From a virus, in the IMG/VR virus record IMGVR_UViG_3300036985_007573, positions 1 through 51,654 of that record: a DNA stretch of 51,654 nt. The stretch is one strand, 5' to 3'. This document shows, in pieces, positions 32,044 to 39,536 of the stretch. The notes under the pieces were generated by a model. The model was not told the DNA's origin, did not search any database, and worked only from the letters and a program-made list of their open reading frames with translations. Every line of letters begins with the position of its first letter. Position 1 is the first letter of the stretch. The position numbers and the translations under genes are program-made.

Positions 32044-33777
32044 ATGGAAACGATTCCACTTGAAGGTGCTTTGCTTCTCGCAAAGCACGGATTGCACGTT
32101 GTAAAGCTGCACTACCCGTTGTTTACTGAGGGGCAGGTGCTTTGTACCTGCGGAAACCCTTCGTGCAGGAGCCAGGGCAAACATCCTGTCGGCGCTCAAT
32201 GGGGCAAGTCTGCAACGTGTGACACCGAGGTGATTCTGGATCTGTGGAATGATCGTCCATGGAATGTTGGAGTTTTGCTGGGGATTGCGCACGGCGTTCC
32301 AGAGAATCAGGCAATCATCGACATCGAGGATGATACACTCGAAGGGCGAAAACTTGCTGAGACAGTGCTGGCGGATTATCCGACAGTCACATGGAGCAGC
32401 GGCAAGTCGCTGCACAGAATTTATCGCTGGCATCCCGGTTTACCGCAGGTTGCCGATGTGACGATCAACGGACTTGAGATCCGGATTGGTGGCAAGGGAA
32501 AAGAGACGCAGTCTGTTGCTCCTCCCTCGAAGCATTTTTCGGGGCGGAACTATCAGTTTTCAGAAGGTAAGGGGCTCGATCAGATTCCGATTGCTGAACT
32601 GCCGCAGCATGTCGTCGACTGGATTTGTGAAGAGTATATGCGACAGCAGCAGTCACCGGGTGGAGCCCCGAGTTCTGCTGATCACCGGCGGTTCCGGGTT
32701 CCGGGAACGAAGGTTCAGTCCCCCGGCCGAAATAACGCTCTGATCAGGCACGCGAACTCATGCTGGCGGACAGCCTGTAAGCTGCACGGAATCAATGGTC
32801 TTGAGGAATCTGAAGTCCGGGATCAGGTTTGGTTGTGGGTGTGGGGCGCGAATTTGGCTACCTGTGACCCGCCAATGGATGAGGGGGAAGTCTGGGATAT
32901 TTTCCAGAAGGCCGAAAGGTTCATGCTTCCGGAACTTCGGAAAGAGATGGCAGAGAAACGGAAGCAGGCGGAAGTCGCTGCTGTTGAATCTCCAGAAACG
33001 GATGATGGCCGCGAGCTGGGTCTGTATTTGCAGAAGAGTGGCATACGGATTGTTCTGGATCCTCGGGCTCCGGAGGGCGAAGAAACCCCGGACATCGTGA
33101 ACGAGTGGATCTGTGAGTGGAAGCTGCGATACATGCAGCACACTGAAAAGCAGACATCCATGCTGCAGATCAAGAACTGGGAAATTGAGATGCTGGAAAC
33201 CGATCTCGATAAACCCGGTGTGGTGGCGAGGAAGATTTATCAGCACACTGGCGGCCAGATGAAGCTGGATCGCAGCTTTGCGTTCTGGTCATGGAAGGAC
33301 ATCTGGCTTGGCAGAGTGACAAAGAAACAGGGAATCACCCGGGGACTCCGAGAATTTCTCCTGAACACAGCCGAAATTCAGGACAGCGGAGAGCAGGGAC
33401 TGAAGGGCATGGTCGAAGACTTGATTGGCGGATTGGCCGGTCCTGTCGGCACGATTGCTGCGGCGCTGGTGAAATACAGGGACTTCGGGGCCCCTGTGGC
33501 TGAGATGAAAGATCGCCTGAAGCTGACACCGAGTGGCGAGATCAGCACGTCATGGGTGGAAGGCGATCCACGATCCGGCGTCTACGCGATGGATGGTGGG
33601 TTGGTTGTCGGTGTGAAGATTGACGAGATCGCCAAACGATACGGAGCAACCTACGGTCGAGGCACAGTCAGTGCGGCGGATATTGGGAAAGTTCTGTCTG
33701 AGCTTGGATTTGAACGAAAATGGCTGAGAACCGGCCCACTTGAGGGACGGTCATGGATCCGGAAATTCGAGCAGTAG
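32044..33777 (+). CDS. Bifunctional primase-polymerase
   Basis: A 577-residue replication protein. The N-terminal Prim-Pol domain shows the zinc-like C34-x-C36-x4-C41 with QGKHP, the metal-binding pair D93/E95 in IIDIED, H124 in LHRIYRW and APPSKHFSGRNY, which are typical of the archaeo-eukaryotic primase group in phages. The C-terminal 350 residues have no clear Walker A motif and may be a helicase-loading or primase C-terminal domain. AAAGGA lies 6 bases upstream. It would prime and extend DNA at the phage fork. Confidence 0.8.
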   Translation: METIPLEGALLLAKHGLHVVKLHYPLFTEGQVLCTCGNPSCRSQGKHPVGAQWGKSATCDTEVILDLWNDRPWNVGVLLGIAHGVPENQAIIDIEDDTLEGRKLAETVLADYPTVTWSSGKSLHRIYRWHPGLPQVADVTINGLEIRIGGKGKETQSVAPPSKHFSGRNYQFSEGKGLDQIPIAELPQHVVDWICEEYMRQQQSPGGAPSSADHRRFRVPGTKVQSPGRNNALIRHANSCWRTACKLHGINGLEESEVRDQVWLWVWGANLATCDPPMDEGEVWDIFQKAERFMLPELRKEMAEKRKQAEVAAVESPETDDGRELGLYLQKSGIRIVLDPRAPEGEETPDIVNEWICEWKLRYMQHTEKQTSMLQIKNWEIEMLETDLDKPGVVARKIYQHTGGQMKLDRSFAFWSWKDIWLGRVTKKQGITRGLREFLLNTAEIQDSGEQGLKGMVEDLIGGLAGPVGTIAAALVKYRDFGAPVAEMKDRLKLTPSGEISTSWVEGDPRSGVYAMDGGLVVGVKIDEIAKRYGATYGRGTVSAADIGKVLSELGFERKWLRTGPLEGRSWIRKFEQ

Positions 33778-33798
33778 CATGATTTTAGCACAATAGTG

Positions 33799-33827
33799 TT
33801 GACACGACGTTTTTGTGTCGACAGTAT
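33799..33827 (+). promoter_or_regulatory. Sigma70-like promoter with inverted repeat
   Basis: TTGACA (33799-33804), a 17-base spacer, then CAGTAT (33822-33827). The spacer and -35 form an imperfect palindrome (GTTGACAC with GTGTCGAC) that could be an operator. The block from 33784 to about 33850 resembles the one at 42989-43070 (TTTTAGCA, GTTGAC, TTCACTGCG). It would drive the small gene at 33878 and those that follow. Confidence 0.6.
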
Positions 33828-33877
33828 TCACTGCGTGGTTTACGTTTTCACAGAACGCAAAGGAAAGTGGTTGAGTT

Positions 33878-34138
33878 ATGAAAACGACGATCAAAGGTTG
33901 CTACTGCGACGAGATGAGTGACAGGGTGTGTTTTGTTTGCCAAGAACAGCAGCAGCGGGAAGCAGAGTTGAAGGTGTGCAAAGCGTGGAACTGGAACTGC
34001 TCGCCGCGTGAGTGCGCATACGAAACTTTCGATCTGGGATGGACCTCGCGACAATTGGTAAGAGCCATGACGGCGTTTGGGTTCCGGGAAGCGTTAGTGC
34101 AGGAAGTGCTTTACGAGTTTGAAATCATTTCGGATTGA
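33878..34138 (+). CDS. 86-residue cysteine-containing small protein
   Basis: MKTTIKGCYCDEMSDRVCFV with C-x-C, C-x2-C and later cysteines, then a helix GWTSRQLVRAMTAFGFREAL. The cysteines may bind zinc. It is the first gene after the promoter at 33799, suggesting early expression. Function unknown. Confidence 0.6.
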   Translation: MKTTIKGCYCDEMSDRVCFVCQEQQQREAELKVCKAWNWNCSPRECAYETFDLGWTSRQLVRAMTAFGFREALVQEVLYEFEIISD

Positions 34139-34155
34139 GTGCAGTCACAAAGCAA

Positions 34156-34184
34156 CACCCCTCCCCGCTGGATTGTCCGGCGGG
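34156..34184 (+). promoter_or_regulatory. GC-rich hairpin before the PEP-CTERM gene
   Basis: CCCCGC near 34159 pairs with GCGGGG near 34176, with further partial pairing inside. It lies just after the stop at 34138, and there is no T run after it. It may stabilise or regulate the leader of the exported protein gene. Confidence 0.45.
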
Positions 34185-34217
34185 GGGCACGGCAAACACA
34201 ATCAGGAGATTTTGGCA

Positions 34218-34256
34218 ATGAGCAGCACACATCTCACACACAACACAGGAGATTGA
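34218..34256 (+). CDS. 12-codon leader peptide candidate
   Basis: A tiny frame (MSSTHLTHNTGD) with AGGAG about 9 bases upstream. It ends 2 bases before the PEP-CTERM start and includes that gene's ribosome site. Translation could couple to or expose the downstream start. It is too short to judge by composition. Confidence 0.3.
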   Translation: MSSTHLTHNTGD

Positions 34257-34258
34257 TC

Positions 34259-34858
34259 ATGCGTTTTTTTGCATCACTGGCAGACTGGCTTGTCCAGCGG
34301 GTGTTTTGGTTGTCGATTGTCGCGATGGCATCGACAGTACAGGCGGACGTTCTGCTGTGGACACAGGCACCCTACAGCGTTGATGGCGGCATCGTGTCTG
34401 CTGCCTTTAACCAGATTCAGCCCGGACAGATTCGAAGCCAGTCAATTGACCTCACACAGGCGGCACGGCTGGAGCAGTTGGCGCTGAATCTCGGTCAGGG
34501 CTTTATGTCGTCTGGCCTGGGCGTCAATGTTTCGTTGTGGCTTGATAGCACACCGGGGCAACGTGAGACGCTGATTTACGCAGGGACGATTCGCAACAGT
34601 TGGTCTGGGTTGGCGGTATACTTGCCTGCTGGCCGGTCATGGCTCTCCGTCGAAAACACGTCGGCATTGCAGTCGATTATCTGGACAGGTCCGGTAGGCG
34701 GTACTGGTGGAGCACTGACATCGGGTGGCGTGACATCGGGCACAAGTGCATACGGCGGCAGCGCTCGCGGCACGTATGTTCCGGAGCCGTCTGTGGTTCC
34801 GGTGCTGATTGTGGCTGGGATTGTGGGGGCTGGGATCGTGTGGAGGCGAGTACGATGA
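34259..34858 (+). CDS. Exported PEP-CTERM protein
   Basis: A 199-residue protein. The N terminus is a signal peptide with a basic start, the hydrophobic VFWLSIVAMAST and a likely cut after VQA. The centre is beta-rich, with little charge. The C terminus is a textbook PEP-CTERM anchor: VPEP, a hydrophobic helix (VVPVLIVAGIVGAGIVW) and the basic end RRVR. Host exosortase would cut at the PEP motif and fix the protein at the cell surface. AGGAG lies 7 bases upstream. It is not a virion protein by context. Confidence 0.8.
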   Translation: MRFFASLADWLVQRVFWLSIVAMASTVQADVLLWTQAPYSVDGGIVSAAFNQIQPGQIRSQSIDLTQAARLEQLALNLGQGFMSSGLGVNVSLWLDSTPGQRETLIYAGTIRNSWSGLAVYLPAGRSWLSVENTSALQSIIWTGPVGGTGGALTSGGVTSGTSAYGGSARGTYVPEPSVVPVLIVAGIVGAGIVWRRVR

Positions 34859-35127
34859 GGGTACTATGCTGGGCACTGCTGACGATATCAGCGACAGCAA
34901 CCGGGGCTGCATGCTGGTTGGCGTGGCACTATCAGTCTGTGGTGATTGCAATGGTGGCATTGCACGGCGTTTGGGTGACGCACCAAGCACTGCGTGCGGT
35001 GATTGGGGCGCACAGGCTGACGTGTCGCAAGTGCAAACGGTGGCAGCCGGGATTGACGGCGTCGGGGTTTTGTGAGCGGTGTTTTTGTGAGCAGTGGATT
35101 GAGGGGGCGAGTAATGCAACCAATTGA
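34855..35127 (+). CDS. Membrane-anchored zinc-ribbon protein
   Basis: A 90-residue protein with a hydrophobic N-terminal half (VLCWALLTISATATGAACWL and VVIAMVALHGVWV) and a C-terminal ribbon CRKCKRW-x8-CERC. It is coupled by ATGA to the PEP-CTERM gene, so the two may act together at the envelope. Function unknown. Confidence 0.55.
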   Translation: MRVLCWALLTISATATGAACWLAWHYQSVVIAMVALHGVWVTHQALRAVIGAHRLTCRKCKRWQPGLTASGFCERCFCEQWIEGASNATN

Positions 35128-35305
35128 AATCAAAATGGGTGACGTCCGGGCGGTGATTACGCCGCTGGTTCCGCTGTACCTAGTCAAGGTCTGGCGTGAG
35201 TCACTTGGTCGCGCAAACAGCACAGAACGGTCCTACGGCACGAAAACGGGCTGCTTTTTGTGGGTGCTGGATTGGGCGGAGGCTACAGCAGATGCGAGCG
35301 TGTGA
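35114..35305 (+). CDS. 63-residue protein, unknown
   Basis: MQPIEIKMGDVRAVITPLVP, then a basic middle and LWVLDWAEATADA. GAGGGGGCGAG lies before the start. It overlaps both neighbours by about 14 bases. No motif was found. Confidence 0.5.
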   Translation: MQPIEIKMGDVRAVITPLVPLYLVKVWRESLGRANSTERSYGTKTGCFLWVLDWAEATADASV

Positions 35306-35474
35306 CCTATGGATAGTTGGCACGGCGTTAGCGCGAACAGTCGGCATCCCCCGGACTACGCTGCAGGATGCGGTGAGGTCCGGGGTGATAGCCTCGACGA
35401 AATTGGGCAGTGGTCAGACCGTGGTGGTCTGGCGGGATTTGGTGGCATGGATTGAAAGGCGAAAAAATGAGTGA
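35292..35474 (+). CDS. Excisionase-like HTH protein
   Basis: A 60-residue winged-helix protein of the MerR/excisionase type: ALARTVGIPRTTLQDAVRSG, then GSGQTVVVWRDLVAWI. Such proteins bend DNA during excision or act as small repressors. No integrase is present in the window, so a transcription role is also likely. It overlaps both neighbours. Confidence 0.65.
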   Translation: MRACDLWIVGTALARTVGIPRTTLQDAVRSGVIASTKLGSGQTVVVWRDLVAWIERRKNE

Positions 35475-36075
35475 TGAAGTAACACGACAGGCGGCAGAGC
35501 GTGCGTTAGCGCTGGATGCCCAGACCATCCAGCGGATGACGGAAGAAGTGCATCGGCTGAAGGATGCCGGTGAACAATTGATTGCGGAATGCAATCGCGT
35601 AAGTGCCGAACGCGATGCGGCACGGGCCGAAGTTGCGATAGTGATTGCCGAGCGTGACGCAGCAGAGCGAGAACGAACGGAGTCGCGGGCAGAGGTCGTG
35701 CGGCTGATGGCCGAATGCGAGGGACTGCGGGCCGATCTACTGGCACACCCGCCGGAACTGCATCAGGAACTGGCAATTGAACGCAAGCAGCACTTGGATC
35801 TGGTTGAAGACTATAACCGGCAAGTGGCAACGATTACCTCGCTGCAATCGGATCTGGAAAAGGCCAATAAGAAAGCGTCTGAAGCCATGGAAATCGAAGA
35901 TCGACTCCATGCCACACTCCACCAGTTAGAGCAGTGCAGAGAAGAGCGATTGGATCTGAGAAAGAAATACGCAGAGATCAAGAACAGGCATTTGGTTCCT
36001 GATGAAATCTTTGGAATCTTGTCTGCAATTGAAGCCAACGTAAATCTGGCAAAGTCAAAGATTTATTCAAGATAG
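35467..36075 (+). CDS. Long coiled-coil protein
   Basis: A 202-residue protein that is almost entirely helical, with runs such as ERDAARAEVAIVIAERDAAE and LEKANKKASEAMEIEDRL. There is no signal peptide or membrane helix. It starts ATG 35467, 8 bases inside the previous gene. It could be a structural or scaffold-like cytoplasmic protein. Function unknown. Confidence 0.6.
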   Translation: MSDEVTRQAAERALALDAQTIQRMTEEVHRLKDAGEQLIAECNRVSAERDAARAEVAIVIAERDAAERERTESRAEVVRLMAECEGLRADLLAHPPELHQELAIERKQHLDLVEDYNRQVATITSLQSDLEKANKKASEAMEIEDRLHATLHQLEQCREERLDLRKKYAEIKNRHLVPDEIFGILSAIEANVNLAKSKIYSR

Positions 36076-36080
36076 GTGCA

Positions 36081-36109
36081 TTGACAGAATCTTGCAGATC
36101 CGATATAAA
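36081..36109 (+). promoter_or_regulatory. Consensus sigma70-type promoter
   Basis: TTGACA (36081-36086), 17 bases, TATAAA (36104-36109): among the best matches in the window. The expected start near 36116 falls at the foot of an intrinsic terminator, so output may depend on read-through. Confidence 0.75.
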
Positions 36110-36112
36110 CAC

Positions 36113-36146
36113 ACAGAGAGGCAGGTTGCTGTCTCTCTGTTTTTTC
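36113..36146 (+). terminator. Intrinsic terminator abutting a promoter
   Basis: A 12-bp stem (ACAGAGAGGCAG / CTGTCTCTCTGT, one G-U) with loop GTTG, then a run of T. It ends the operon before it, yet lies at the start point of the promoter at 36081. AGGAG and the next gene follow within 25 bases. Confidence 0.8.
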
Positions 36147-36165
36147 ATTTTACAGGAGATGAGTG

Positions 36166-36501
36166 ATGATTCCGGCGAAACGATTGGACATGAATCAGGG
36201 GCACGGTGACTGTCCGGGGAAATGGGTGTTCGATGACATTACATTTGCTGACAGCCTGCTCGGAAAGGCTGTTGTCCGGTACGAGTTTCATGTCAGCAGG
36301 AATACTGATCGAGGCTCTTTTGATCCACTGCTGGACACGATTATTGTAAACCCGCAGGTTGAAAGCATCGTCGTATTTGATGATGCTGGAGACGAGATGC
36401 CTGTGCCTGACGAATATCAGGACGACTTTGTTCAGATCGTGCTGGAGATCTTTGCCGGCATCGAAAACTGTGTCCGTGAGTTTGAGATGGGGCTACTCTA
36501 A
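36166..36501 (+). CDS. 111-residue acidic protein
   Basis: MIPAKRLDMNQGHGDCPGKW, then a strand-rich domain ending in a helix (FVQIVLEIFAGIENCVREFE). AGGAG lies 7 bases before ATG 36166. It is the first gene after the promoter/terminator pair and is linked to the next gene by TAATG. Function unknown. Confidence 0.6.
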   Translation: MIPAKRLDMNQGHGDCPGKWVFDDITFADSLLGKAVVRYEFHVSRNTDRGSFDPLLDTIIVNPQVESIVVFDDAGDEMPVPDEYQDDFVQIVLEIFAGIENCVREFEMGLL

Positions 36502-36929
36502 TGAAGCGAGAAATCCCGATCGCCCCACCCTATCAGATATCGAAGGACGGAACTGTTTACCTGAACGGCAAGCGGGTTCCTCCCGAAGTCAGGCCTGGTC
36601 CATACCAGGACCGACTGACAGTCAGGCTTGGGGATGTGTGGATGTCAGTGGAGAATCTGGTCAGTGATGTGTGGTATTCAGGATCACCGCTGCTGATTCC
36701 CCGAAACGGTGTCTCGATCGATTTCACAGAGGGCAACATCTTCCCTTTGCTGAAGTGGCCCAAAGCCTTCGAAATTTCACGAGAGAAGATTCTGTGGGCA
36801 TGGACTCAGTATCAGCTTCGGAATGTGCCAATTAGCCGACTCGCAGAAGCGACAGGCTTTTCACAATGGTCGTCACAGCAGTTTCACGACTTGATTGCGG
36901 CAATACTGATTGCGGGGATCCGGAGATGA
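36501..36929 (+). CDS. NUMOD/HNH-like small protein
   Basis: A 142-residue protein whose start (PYQISKDGTVYLNGKR, then DRLTVRLGDVWMSVENLV) resembles the NUMOD-type beta module seen in homing endonucleases, followed by an HTH-like helical part (ISRLAEATGFSQWSSQQFHD). No catalytic HNH triad was seen. It may bind DNA. Confidence 0.45.
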   Translation: MKREIPIAPPYQISKDGTVYLNGKRVPPEVRPGPYQDRLTVRLGDVWMSVENLVSDVWYSGSPLLIPRNGVSIDFTEGNIFPLLKWPKAFEISREKILWAWTQYQLRNVPISRLAEATGFSQWSSQQFHDLIAAILIAGIRR

Positions 36930-37168
36930 CAAAGATCGTTGTGACGAAGACGGATGGACAGTTTGTCCTGAAGACTAATCTCGGGCATCCGCTCGGTATG
37001 CGGTTGCTATCAGGGGATCCGCCGGCCGGAAAGAAACTGCCGCCGATGGATCCGGTTTACACAACAGAAATCACAGCAATGAAAGCGGCGCTCGAATGGA
37101 ATCTGTATTTAGGGTCACAGACAAAGAGGAAGAGCTCAAGGAACTCAAACTCCTCGCGAAGCGACTGA
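36926..37168 (+). CDS. 80-residue protein, unknown
   Basis: MTKIVVTKTDGQFVLKTNLG, with a serine/arginine-rich end. It starts by ATGA overlap with the gene before and overlaps the next gene by 73 bases in another frame. No motif was found. Confidence 0.5.
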   Translation: MTKIVVTKTDGQFVLKTNLGHPLGMRLLSGDPPAGKKLPPMDPVYTTEITAMKAALEWNLYLGSQTKRKSSRNSNSSRSD

Positions 37169-37296
37169 CAAGGGAAAATGCAGAGCTGCAACATGCTCTG
37201 CAGCAGAAGATGTATGGAGCTTTGTGGATTGACGTGGTTGTTGTGGGGCTGGTAGGCTTGTTCATTGGAACTTGCCTTGGCTTTACTGTTTCATGA
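37096..37296 (+). CDS. Coiled-coil plus single-span membrane protein
   Basis: A 66-residue protein with an N-terminal helix (KEEELKELKLLAKRLTREN) and a C-terminal membrane helix (VVVVGLVGLFIGTCLGFTV). The topology suggests a small membrane anchor. Function unknown. Confidence 0.55.
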   Translation: MESVFRVTDKEEELKELKLLAKRLTRENAELQHALQQKMYGALWIDVVVVGLVGLFIGTCLGFTVS

Positions 37297-37308
37297 TTGG
37301 AACGCACC

Positions 37309-37449
37309 ATGCCACTGAAAAAAGGTTGTAGCGACAAAACGATCTCAGCAAACATTCGGCGCGAAGTGAACAAAGGCGTTCCGCAAAAACAGGCGGTGGC
37401 AATTGCTCTTTCGAAGTGCCGGGAATCCAAGAAAGAAAAGGGAAAATGA
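37309..37449 (+). CDS. Small conserved phage protein (MPLKKG...KQAVAIAL type)
   Basis: A 46-residue basic protein with [20 protein letters not shown] and [15 protein letters not shown]. This phrase pattern is found in very many phages (a DUF6496-like mini-protein). Its function is not established; small size, basic charge and wide spread suggest nucleic-acid binding. It is linked by ATGA to the exonuclease gene. Confidence 0.75.
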   Translation: MPLKKGCSDKTISANIRREVNKGVPQKQAVAIALSKCRESKKEKGK

Positions 37450-38117
37450 ATCAGGTTTATGCAGTAATTGACACAGAAACAACGGGTGTCGGAAAAGACG
37501 ATCGCGTTTGCGAAATCGCGGTCATCTTTCTGGATCACAAGATGAAGGTGCTCGACAGTTTCTGCACGCTGATTAACCCCATGGTTCCGAACAGGGCTTC
37601 GCATATCAATGGGATCACCGATGAAATGCTTACAAAAGCACCTCAGCCAATAGCCGTTGATAGATATCTGAATCGGCTCTGGGCCCATCACCGAGTGACA
37701 ACAATCGTCGGGCACAATGTGAGTTTCGATATCCGCATGCTGAAGCAGACCGGGTTTTCAAATATCGGATTGTCAACCAATCAGTTTATATGTACGATGG
37801 CTCTTGAGTACGAAACCTGCGGGCGAAACCTGAGCCTAAGTGAAGTCGGATATTGCAACGGAATTGGTCTATCCCGGGGAGGGCATTCGGCATTTGCTGA
37901 TGCGAACGTATGTGCTGCGGTATTTCGGAAGCAGTCGGGGATGAGAATCCCGCAGATGTACTTGCCGCTGTGTTCTATTCTTGCTGGTGAGGCGTTTTTC
38001 ATGTCAGTGATCAGACCAGATCTGGACATGCAGAGCGATTTACGACTGTTGCATGGGGGATCTCCGGAGCCTGTGAAGTTTGTTGCTCATGTAGTTTCAG
38101 GGAAGCGAAATGCTTGA
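37446..38117 (+). CDS. DnaQ-like 3'-5' exonuclease
   Basis: A 223-residue DEDDh nuclease: D9 and E11 in [15 protein letters not shown] with the second Asp, and H-x4-D in [10 protein letters not shown]. It would remove nucleotides from 3' ends, for proofreading or for processing recombination ends. No polymerase is found in the window. It starts within the stop of the 46-residue gene. Confidence 0.85.
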   Translation: MNQVYAVIDTETTGVGKDDRVCEIAVIFLDHKMKVLDSFCTLINPMVPNRASHINGITDEMLTKAPQPIAVDRYLNRLWAHHRVTTIVGHNVSFDIRMLKQTGFSNIGLSTNQFICTMALEYETCGRNLSLSEVGYCNGIGLSRGGHSAFADANVCAAVFRKQSGMRIPQMYLPLCSILAGEAFFMSVIRPDLDMQSDLRLLHGGSPEPVKFVAHVVSGKRNA

Positions 38118-38132
38118 AAGGGAAAGGCAGAA

Positions 38133-38423
38133 ATGGGCAAGGTGATGGGCATGATTACAGCAAACAAAAGTCGTCAGCTTCTGGAAGAGTTGAAGAAGGC
38201 AACGGAAAAGCGAAACGGGATCACACTGAAAATTTCAGCGCAGATCCCGTTGCTGATCTGCAATATCACGGAGAGAATCAGTCTCCGGCAGTTGGCTCGA
38301 CGATTGGGCCGGAGCCCGACGTTTGTTTGCACACTGCGAAGCGGACTGAGGGATGTGCCTTCAAGCAACATCGAGTGGTGGATGAAGCGACTTTTGGAAA
38401 TCAATGAGGAGGTTTGGCCGTGA
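38133..38423 (+). CDS. HTH DNA-binding protein
   Basis: A 96-residue protein with an N-terminal helix and a helix-turn-helix of the XRE type (ISLRQLARRLGRSPTFVCTL), then SSNIEWWMKRL. A phage transcription regulator is likely. GAAAGG lies upstream. Its stop overlaps the next GTG start. Confidence 0.65.
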   Translation: MGKVMGMITANKSRQLLEELKKATEKRNGITLKISAQIPLLICNITERISLRQLARRLGRSPTFVCTLRSGLRDVPSSNIEWWMKRLLEINEEVWP

Positions 38424-38815
38424 GTGAAGAATTTTGGCAGTACAAGCGTGTCAAGGTGCTTCGGGTGATCGACGGTGACACTGTCGAACTGGAGATCGAC
38501 ACTGGGTTCAAAAACAAACACACAGATGTCTTCCGCATTTACGGCATCGACGCGCCGGAGATACGGGGGAAAACGAAGAATGCCGGCCTTGCCGCAAAGG
38601 AATTTCTGCAGGAATTCCTGAAGCTAAGTGAACTGAGTTGGGTGAACACATTCAAGGACAAATCCGACAAGTACGGCCGGATTCTTGTTCAGATTTTTGT
38701 TGTTGATCATAGAGATCAGCAGACAGTTCAAGAAACGCATCGTCTTGCTTCGATTGCGGCAGTCATGCTCAAGGCAGGGCATGCCGTTCCGTATTTCGGA
38801 GGAGTTCGGCAATAA
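38420..38815 (+). CDS. Staphylococcal-nuclease-like protein
   Basis: A 131-residue SNase-fold enzyme: VLRVIDGDTVELEID, RIYGIDAPEIRG and DKYGRILVQ. R39, E47 and R87 match the catalytic Arg-Glu-Arg of the family. It would cut DNA or RNA using calcium. The start is GTG 38420, with AGGAGG 7 bases upstream. No signal peptide, so it is intracellular. Confidence 0.88.
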   Translation: MSEEFWQYKRVKVLRVIDGDTVELEIDTGFKNKHTDVFRIYGIDAPEIRGKTKNAGLAAKEFLQEFLKLSELSWVNTFKDKSDKYGRILVQIFVVDHRDQQTVQETHRLASIAAVMLKAGHAVPYFGGVRQ

Positions 38816-39201
38816 TGAAGAACTTCATCACTGACGGAGATCATCTTCCGGTATGTAGCGATGGAGAGCGGCTGCAGTTCGTGTCCGAGTGTTACCCGAT
38901 GGTGCTTGTCGGAGGACAGATTGTCGTCATGAGGGAGTGTCCTGACGATTCGTGGGACGGAGCCTCGATCCCCCGGAAACTCTGGTGGCTATTCGGGCAT
39001 CCACTGGACAAAGAGTTTCGCTGGGCCTCCTACTGGCACGACAGATTGTGCGAAAAGGCCGGCGGGTTCGCTGGCAGGAAACTTGCCGACGATGCGTTCC
39101 TTGAACTGCTGGAGCAGGCGGGTGTGAGTAAAAAGAAACGCTGGGCTATGTGGCTTGGCGTCCGGGGCTATGGGCTTTTGAGGGTGATGCGATGGGTGTA
39201 A
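38815..39201 (+). CDS. DUF1353 protein
   Basis: A 128-residue protein with DDSWDGASIPRKLWWLFG, WASYWHDRLCEK, ADDAFLELLEQAGVSKKKRW and a final hydrophobic helix, which matches DUF1353, frequent in phages. The role is unknown; a peptidase-like or envelope role has been suggested from conserved His-Asp. It shares a base with the stop of the previous gene. Confidence 0.8.
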   Translation: MKNFITDGDHLPVCSDGERLQFVSECYPMVLVGGQIVVMRECPDDSWDGASIPRKLWWLFGHPLDKEFRWASYWHDRLCEKAGGFAGRKLADDAFLELLEQAGVSKKKRWAMWLGVRGYGLLRVMRWV

Positions 39202-39536
39202 GTTTTTTGAATAGTCCGGGGGGGGGAATGGAGCCGAGGGAAAATCCAGTTGAGCCGAGGAAAAATCCAGTTGAGCCGAGGGAAAATCCAGTTGAGCCGA
39301 GGGAAAATCCAGTTGAGCCGAGGAAAAAGCAGGTCGGCGGAACGCATTATGCCGACATGCAGGTCCAGCCATGGGACGTGATGCGAAGCTGTTTTCCGAA
39401 GGAAGGATTCGCCTGCTTTTTACACGGGAACGTGATCAAGTACGTCATGCGGTCCAATGCGAAGAACGGCGTCGAAGATCTGAAGAAAGCTCAGCACTAT
39501 CTGGAAGAATTGATCAACCTGCTGGAGAGCAAATGA
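39192..39536 (+). CDS. DUF3310 protein with EPRENPV repeats
   Basis: A 114-residue protein. Residues 13-45 are five copies of a seven-residue repeat (EPR[EK]NPV), and the rest is a DUF3310 domain: VGGTHYADMQVQPWDVM, FLHGNVIKYVMRSN and GVEDLKKAQHYLEELI. DUF3310 proteins accompany phage nucleotide metabolism genes. A run of nine G before the repeats gives an alternative start at ATG 39228. Confidence 0.75.
   Translation: MGVSFLNSPGGGMEPRENPVEPRKNPVEPRENPVEPRENPVEPRKKQVGGTHYADMQVQPWDVMRSCFPKEGFACFLHGNVIKYVMRSNAKNGVEDLKKAQHYLEELINLLESK
39231..39329 (+). repeat. 21-bp tandem repeat after a G9 tract
   Basis: Units begin at 39231, 39252, 39273, 39294 and 39315 with GAGCCGAGG; the last unit is partial. 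A homopolymer of nine G lies at 39218-39226. The array keeps the frame of the DUF3310 gene. Both tracts could change length during replication. Confidence 0.9.
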
